NCBI RefSeq assembly: GCF_014268745.2
Contig: NZ_JABWRB020000001.1
Span: forward strand, 1,798,001 to 1,862,000
Source of the DNA: Pseudomonas zanjanensis
GTDB taxonomy: Bacteria; Pseudomonadota; Gammaproteobacteria; Pseudomonadales; Pseudomonadaceae
DNA length: 64,000 nucleotides
Direction: 5' to 3'
The notes under the pieces were generated by a model. The model did not search any database, was not told the origin of the DNA, and was given only the letters and a program-made list of their open reading frames with translations. The translations under genes were made by a program, and so were the position numbers. Position 1 is the stretch's first letter. Each line of letters opens with the position of its first letter. Positions 60,867-64,000 of the stretch are shown one piece after another.

Positions 60867-61847
60867 ATGACCTTCATCGAGCCCGCAGGACGCCAGGCTG
60901 TCAGCGCATACCGCACACCGTTGCGCGCCCCCGACCCTTGGCTGGCCATGGCCGGCGCTATCGAGCCGCAGGTGGCGCAGTGTTTCCTGGTCAGTGCCCG
61001 CTGCGGCTGCTTCATGCAAGCGGCCCGCAGCCTCAACGTCAAGGCGACCTGGCTGCGCAAGCAATTGGCGCAGTTGGAGGGGCGGCTGCAACGATCATTG
61101 TTCAGCTTCCAGGGCAGCGCCTTGACCCTCAGTCGGGAAGGCCGGCAGTTGCAGGCCAGATTGATCAGCCTGGCCCATGAAAACTCGCCGCCCCCGAACG
61201 ATCAGCCCTTGATTCGCCTGGCCGTGGCCGAGTCGATTCTGCATGACATCCTCGGGCGTGACCTGATTTCGTTGTTGCGGCGCAACGCCAGCGTGCGATT
61301 GCAGATCATCACCCTGGACAGTGAACTGGCGCTGCAAGCCGTCAGCGCCGACCTGGTGCTGTGGTTGAGTGATGCCCAGGCGTCGGCGCCGGGGCCGAGC
61401 TTCGCCACATTGCCCGCGGATCGACTGGCGCGGTTGGATTATCTGCCGCACATCGCCAAACGCTATTCACGACCGGCCACGCGCCCGGACTGCCTGGACG
61501 ACCTGAATGACTACATGCTGGTGCAATGGCAGGCGGATCGGCACGTGGATGGTTTCGCACCGTGGAACGCCCTGATAGAACAGCGCCGGGCCGGTGTGGT
61601 GCAGGTGCAATCTTACGAACTGATGCTGGAAATGATTCGCTGCAGCGCCTGCATCGGCCTTTTGCCACAGTACATGAGCCGCTTCGACCGAGGCCTGGTG
61701 GCGTTGCCGGACGTGTTCGGCCTGCCCATGCAGCGGCATTTGTGGATGGCCGTCAATGCCCAGGCCGAAGGCTCGCCAGAGGTGCAGATGCTGCGTGAGC
61801 TGATCCAACACACACTGGATGAGCGCCGGGATTGGTTCCAGGCCTGA
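60867..61847 (+). CDS. LysR-like transcriptional regulator of the pdt-like locus
   Basis: This 326-residue protein has an atypical LysR helix-turn-helix that begins late (about 35-95: QVAQCFLVSARCGCFMQAARSLNVKATWLRKQLAQLEGRLQRSLF). A LysR substrate-binding region follows (IRLAVAESILHDILGRDLISLL...MLVQWQADRHVDGFAPW...SYELMLEMIRCSACIGLLPQYMSRFD). It ends the conserved gene order seen beside phdA/pdtB. It may regulate the locus, but no operator was identified. Confidence 0.84.
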   Translation: MTFIEPAGRQAVSAYRTPLRAPDPWLAMAGAIEPQVAQCFLVSARCGCFMQAARSLNVKATWLRKQLAQLEGRLQRSLFSFQGSALTLSREGRQLQARLISLAHENSPPPNDQPLIRLAVAESILHDILGRDLISLLRRNASVRLQIITLDSELALQAVSADLVLWLSDAQASAPGPSFATLPADRLARLDYLPHIAKRYSRPATRPDCLDDLNDYMLVQWQADRHVDGFAPWNALIEQRRAGVVQVQSYELMLEMIRCSACIGLLPQYMSRFDRGLVALPDVFGLPMQRHLWMAVNAQAEGSPEVQMLRELIQHTLDERRDWFQA

Positions 61848-61865
61848 CTGGCTCACGCTAACCCT

Positions 61866-62084
61866 GTGGGAGCGAGCCTGCTCGCGATGAGGTCAACATA
61901 TCCAACAGCTCCGTAGCTGACCCACCGCTTTCGCGAGCAAGCCCGCTCCCACACTGGATTTTCGGCAGCCACAAATTCATGTGCACCCCAGTCCCTTGTG
62001 GGAGCGGGCTTGCTCGCGAAGAGGCCGGCACATTCAACACTTCATTGACTGATACTCCGCCTTCGCGAGCAAGCTCGCTCCCAC
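61866..62084. repeat. two successive REP doublets
   Basis: Doublets at 61866-61952 and 61998-62084 (GTGGGAGCGAGCCTGCTCGCG type) fill the 304-bp gap before the acetyltransferase gene. They differ in loop sequence, so they are separate insertions or old copies. Confidence 0.9.
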
Positions 62085-62151
62085 AGGTTCCCCCTATAAC
62101 CTGGCGCGGTTTATAGTGACCGGCCTTGTCGCGCCTCCAGGAAGGAGCCCC

Positions 62152-62649
62152 ATGTCTGATTCTTCGATCACCCTCGAACGCTTCACTGAAGTTCATATCC
62201 CCGGCGTCACCGCGCTCTACAACGACCCGGCGGTGACACGCCAGGTGCTGCAAATGCCGTTCCAGTCCGCCGAAGTCTGGCGCAAGCGCCTGGCGACGGA
62301 TGACGAGCGCCTGTTGAAACTGGTGGCCCTGCACGAAGGTGAAGTCATCGGCAACCTGGGGCTGGAGCAGTTCACACGGGTGCGTCGGGCTCACTGCGGC
62401 AGCCTCGGCATGGGCGTGGCCGTCGCCTGGCAGGGCAAGGGCGTGGGTTCGATGTTGCTGGCCGCCGCGCTGGATGTCGCGGACAACTGGATGAACCTGC
62501 GGCGGGTCGAACTGACGGTGTACGCCGACAACGAAGCGGCCATCGGGCTGTATCGCAAGTTCGGCTTCGAAACCGAAGGCCTGTTGCGCGACTATGCCGT
62601 GCGTGACGGTCGTTGGGTGGACACACTGGCCATGGCACGGTTGCGCTGA
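62152..62649 (+). CDS. GNAT family N-acetyltransferase
   Basis: This 165-residue protein starts at the ATG at 62152 behind a GGAAGGAG box. It has the acetyl-CoA motif A region LGMGVAVAWQGKGVGSMLL (Q-x-x-G-x-G/A) and the GNAT ending YADNEAAIGLYRKFGFETEGLLRDYAVRDGRWVDTLAMARL. That layout is like RimI/PhnO-type and putative amino-acid or polyamine acetyltransferases. The substrate is unknown. Monocistronic. Confidence 0.88.
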   Translation: MSDSSITLERFTEVHIPGVTALYNDPAVTRQVLQMPFQSAEVWRKRLATDDERLLKLVALHEGEVIGNLGLEQFTRVRRAHCGSLGMGVAVAWQGKGVGSMLLAAALDVADNWMNLRRVELTVYADNEAAIGLYRKFGFETEGLLRDYAVRDGRWVDTLAMARLR

Positions 62650-62735
62650 AAACCGCACCGGAACAGGCAAAAAACCGCCCATTGGCTATACCTGTAGTTC
62701 CGGCCCCGCCTCGTGTGGCTTACAGGAGTGACAGC

Positions 62736-63407
62736 ATGAAGTTTTCGTCCATGATCGGCTGTGTTTGCATCGCCTCGCTCGCCTTGGCGGGTTGCTCGAG
62801 CAAAGTGACCCAGCCGGATGAGTATTCCGGGTTCCTAGGCGATTACAGCCGGCTCAAGGAAGAGAAGTCGCCGTCGGGGGCCGTGGTCATGCGTTGGATC
62901 GATCCGAAGATTGATCCGGGCAAGTACACCCATCTCTACATCGAGCCGACGCAGCTGTACCCCAAGCCGCAGCCGACCGTGAAAATCCCCCAGGCGACAC
63001 TGTCGGGTATCACCGCGTACTACGATCAGGCTCTCAAGCGGGAAGCGGAAAAATCCTTGCCCCTGGCGACCGCTCCGGGGCCGGGTGTTCTCGTGGTGCG
63101 CGCGGCGATCACGGCTGTCAGCAGCAAGACCGAAGGCTTGAAACCTTATGAGGTAATCCCGATTGCGCTGGTGGCGGCGGCTGTCAGCACCGCCAGCGGT
63201 ATTCGCGACCAGGAAACCACCTTGGGCACCGAAGCGGTTTTCCTCGACGGTGGGACTCACGCGGTGGTCGCCCAAGTCGTGCGCAAAGGCACCGGCAAGC
63301 CGCTGTCCAACGAGTCCCAGGTCATGAAGCCCGATGACGTCAAAGGGGTCATCGATGGCTGGGCGTCGGACCTGCATCAGTCATTCCTGAAACTCAAGGC
63401 CAAATAG
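62736..63407 (+). CDS. DUF3313 family lipoprotein
   Basis: This 223-residue predicted lipoprotein has lipobox LALAGC and Cys21. The +2 residue is Ser, favouring outer-membrane sorting. Family motifs include [64 protein letters not shown] and [22 protein letters not shown]3313 proteins are common in proteobacteria and their function is not known. The start is at an ATG with AGGAG upstream. Confidence 0.87.
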   Translation: MKFSSMIGCVCIASLALAGCSSKVTQPDEYSGFLGDYSRLKEEKSPSGAVVMRWIDPKIDPGKYTHLYIEPTQLYPKPQPTVKIPQATLSGITAYYDQALKREAEKSLPLATAPGPGVLVVRAAITAVSSKTEGLKPYEVIPIALVAAAVSTASGIRDQETTLGTEAVFLDGGTHAVVAQVVRKGTGKPLSNESQVMKPDDVKGVIDGWASDLHQSFLKLKAK

Positions 63408-63532
63408 TCACCGTCGTGGTGCAGGAGGTGAGGTCGACGTCGTGTCTTTTTATGTCCGGTCGTAGGTCACGCGAGCATTTCGTGGTTAACTCCGGCCTCA
63501 CCATTTTCAAACCTGTCAGAAGGAATCCGTTC

Positions 63533-64000
63533 ATGGCTCAAGTCACTCTCAAAGGCAACCCGGTCCAAGTCAACGGCCAGTTGCCACAAGCCGGTTCCAA
63601 GGCGCCAGCCTTTTCCCTGGTTGCCGGCAATCTGTCGGACGTTTCCCTGAAGGACTTCGCCGGCAAGCGCAAAGTGCTGAACATTTTCCCAAGCGTCGAC
63701 ACGCCGACCTGCGCCACCTCCGTGCGCAAGTTCAACGCCCAGGCCAACGAGCTGAACAACACCGTGGTGCTGTGCATCTCCGCCGACCTGCCATTTGCCC
63801 AGGCGCGTTTCTGCGGCGCTGAAGGCCTGGAAAACGTCCAGAACCTGTCGACCCTGCGCGGTGCCGAATTCATCCAGGACTACGGCGTGGCGATTGCCGA
63901 CGGCCCACTGAAAGGCCTGACCGCCCGTGCCGTGGTGGTGTTGGACGAAAACGACACCGTGCTGCACAGCGAGCTGGTCAAGGAAATCGCGGAAGAGCCG
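63533..64000 (+). CDS. tpx: thiol peroxidase Tpx (cut by the window end)
   Basis: This atypical 2-Cys peroxiredoxin reduces hydrogen and alkyl peroxides using thioredoxin. The first 156 residues are present, about ten short of the usual 166. The N-terminus is [30 protein letters not shown]. The peroxidatic Cys60 is in DTPTCATS and the resolving Cys94 is in [17 protein letters not shown] precedes the ATG. The open end is only the window boundary. Confidence 0.95.
   Translation, partial: MAQVTLKGNPVQVNGQLPQAGSKAPAFSLVAGNLSDVSLKDFAGKRKVLNIFPSVDTPTCATSVRKFNAQANELNNTVVLCISADLPFAQARFCGAEGLENVQNLSTLRGAEFIQDYGVAIADGPLKGLTARAVVVLDENDTVLHSELVKEIAEEP

Overview
The window reads as chromosomal DNA of a fluorescent Pseudomonas (P. 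fluorescens group). The support is high GC, dense pseudomonad-type REP doublets of at least three families, a complete fap functional-amyloid operon, a pdt/phdA-type TonB-ExbBD-TpsB locus, and typical pseudomonad forms of NhaB, Tpx, PnuC and RibBX. No rRNA, tRNA or CRISPR array was seen. One insertion sequence is present.

Layout. 0.1-3.5 kb: a + strand, translationally coupled pentose-phosphate operon (6-phosphogluconate dehydrogenase, glucose-6-phosphate dehydrogenase, Cof-type HAD phosphatase). 3.6-7.0 kb: nhaB, a delta-60 repeat protein and a small unknown gene. 7.3-14.2 kb: a sigma-54 enhancer-binding regulator converging on the minus-strand fapABCDEF operon, which has a good sigma-54 promoter and three related palindromes upstream. 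14.2-15.3 kb: pnuC plus a NadR-like kinase. 15.5-21.9 kb: housekeeping and small accessory genes (chemoreceptor, uppP, DUF1294, MmcQ/YjbR, LysR/azoR divergent pair, exported hydrolase). 22.0-24.4 kb: an IS1182-family element with 4-bp target duplication, inserted in one arm of an older long inverted repeat. 24.5-32.4 kb: MFS transporter, chemoreceptor with a C-terminal sensory module, DUF4212/sodium-solute symporter pair, TonB-dependent siderophore receptor.

32.6-45.4 kb is the most intriguing block. It is a catabolic island with a luciferase-like flavin monooxygenase, two similar flavin reductases, a polyamine/opine-type ABC importer, a RibBX-type riboflavin gene, DUF1330, Nudix, a GntR/FCD regulator, a carboxymuconolactone-decarboxylase-like protein, an aldehyde dehydrogenase, an alpha/beta hydrolase and a DUF1185 protein. 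Three copies of a TGGTATACCA-type palindrome lie at its three promoter regions, which suggests one GntR regulon. The gene content suggests oxidative opening of a small, probably nitrogen-containing, ring or amide followed by aldehyde oxidation. The substrate is unknown.

45.5-50.7 kb: a 495-aa protein of unknown function, then an ATP-grasp/alpha-E/transglutaminase operon preceded by a second sigma-54 promoter. 50.7-51.5 kb: a 353-bp tandem duplication built of REP elements. 51.6-61.8 kb: a phdA-pdtB-exbB-exbD-tonB-porin-parvulin locus. It resembles the P. aeruginosa pdt locus but has no TpsA exoprotein gene beside it. 62.1-64.0 kb: acetyltransferase, DUF3313 lipoprotein and tpx, which is cut by the window end.
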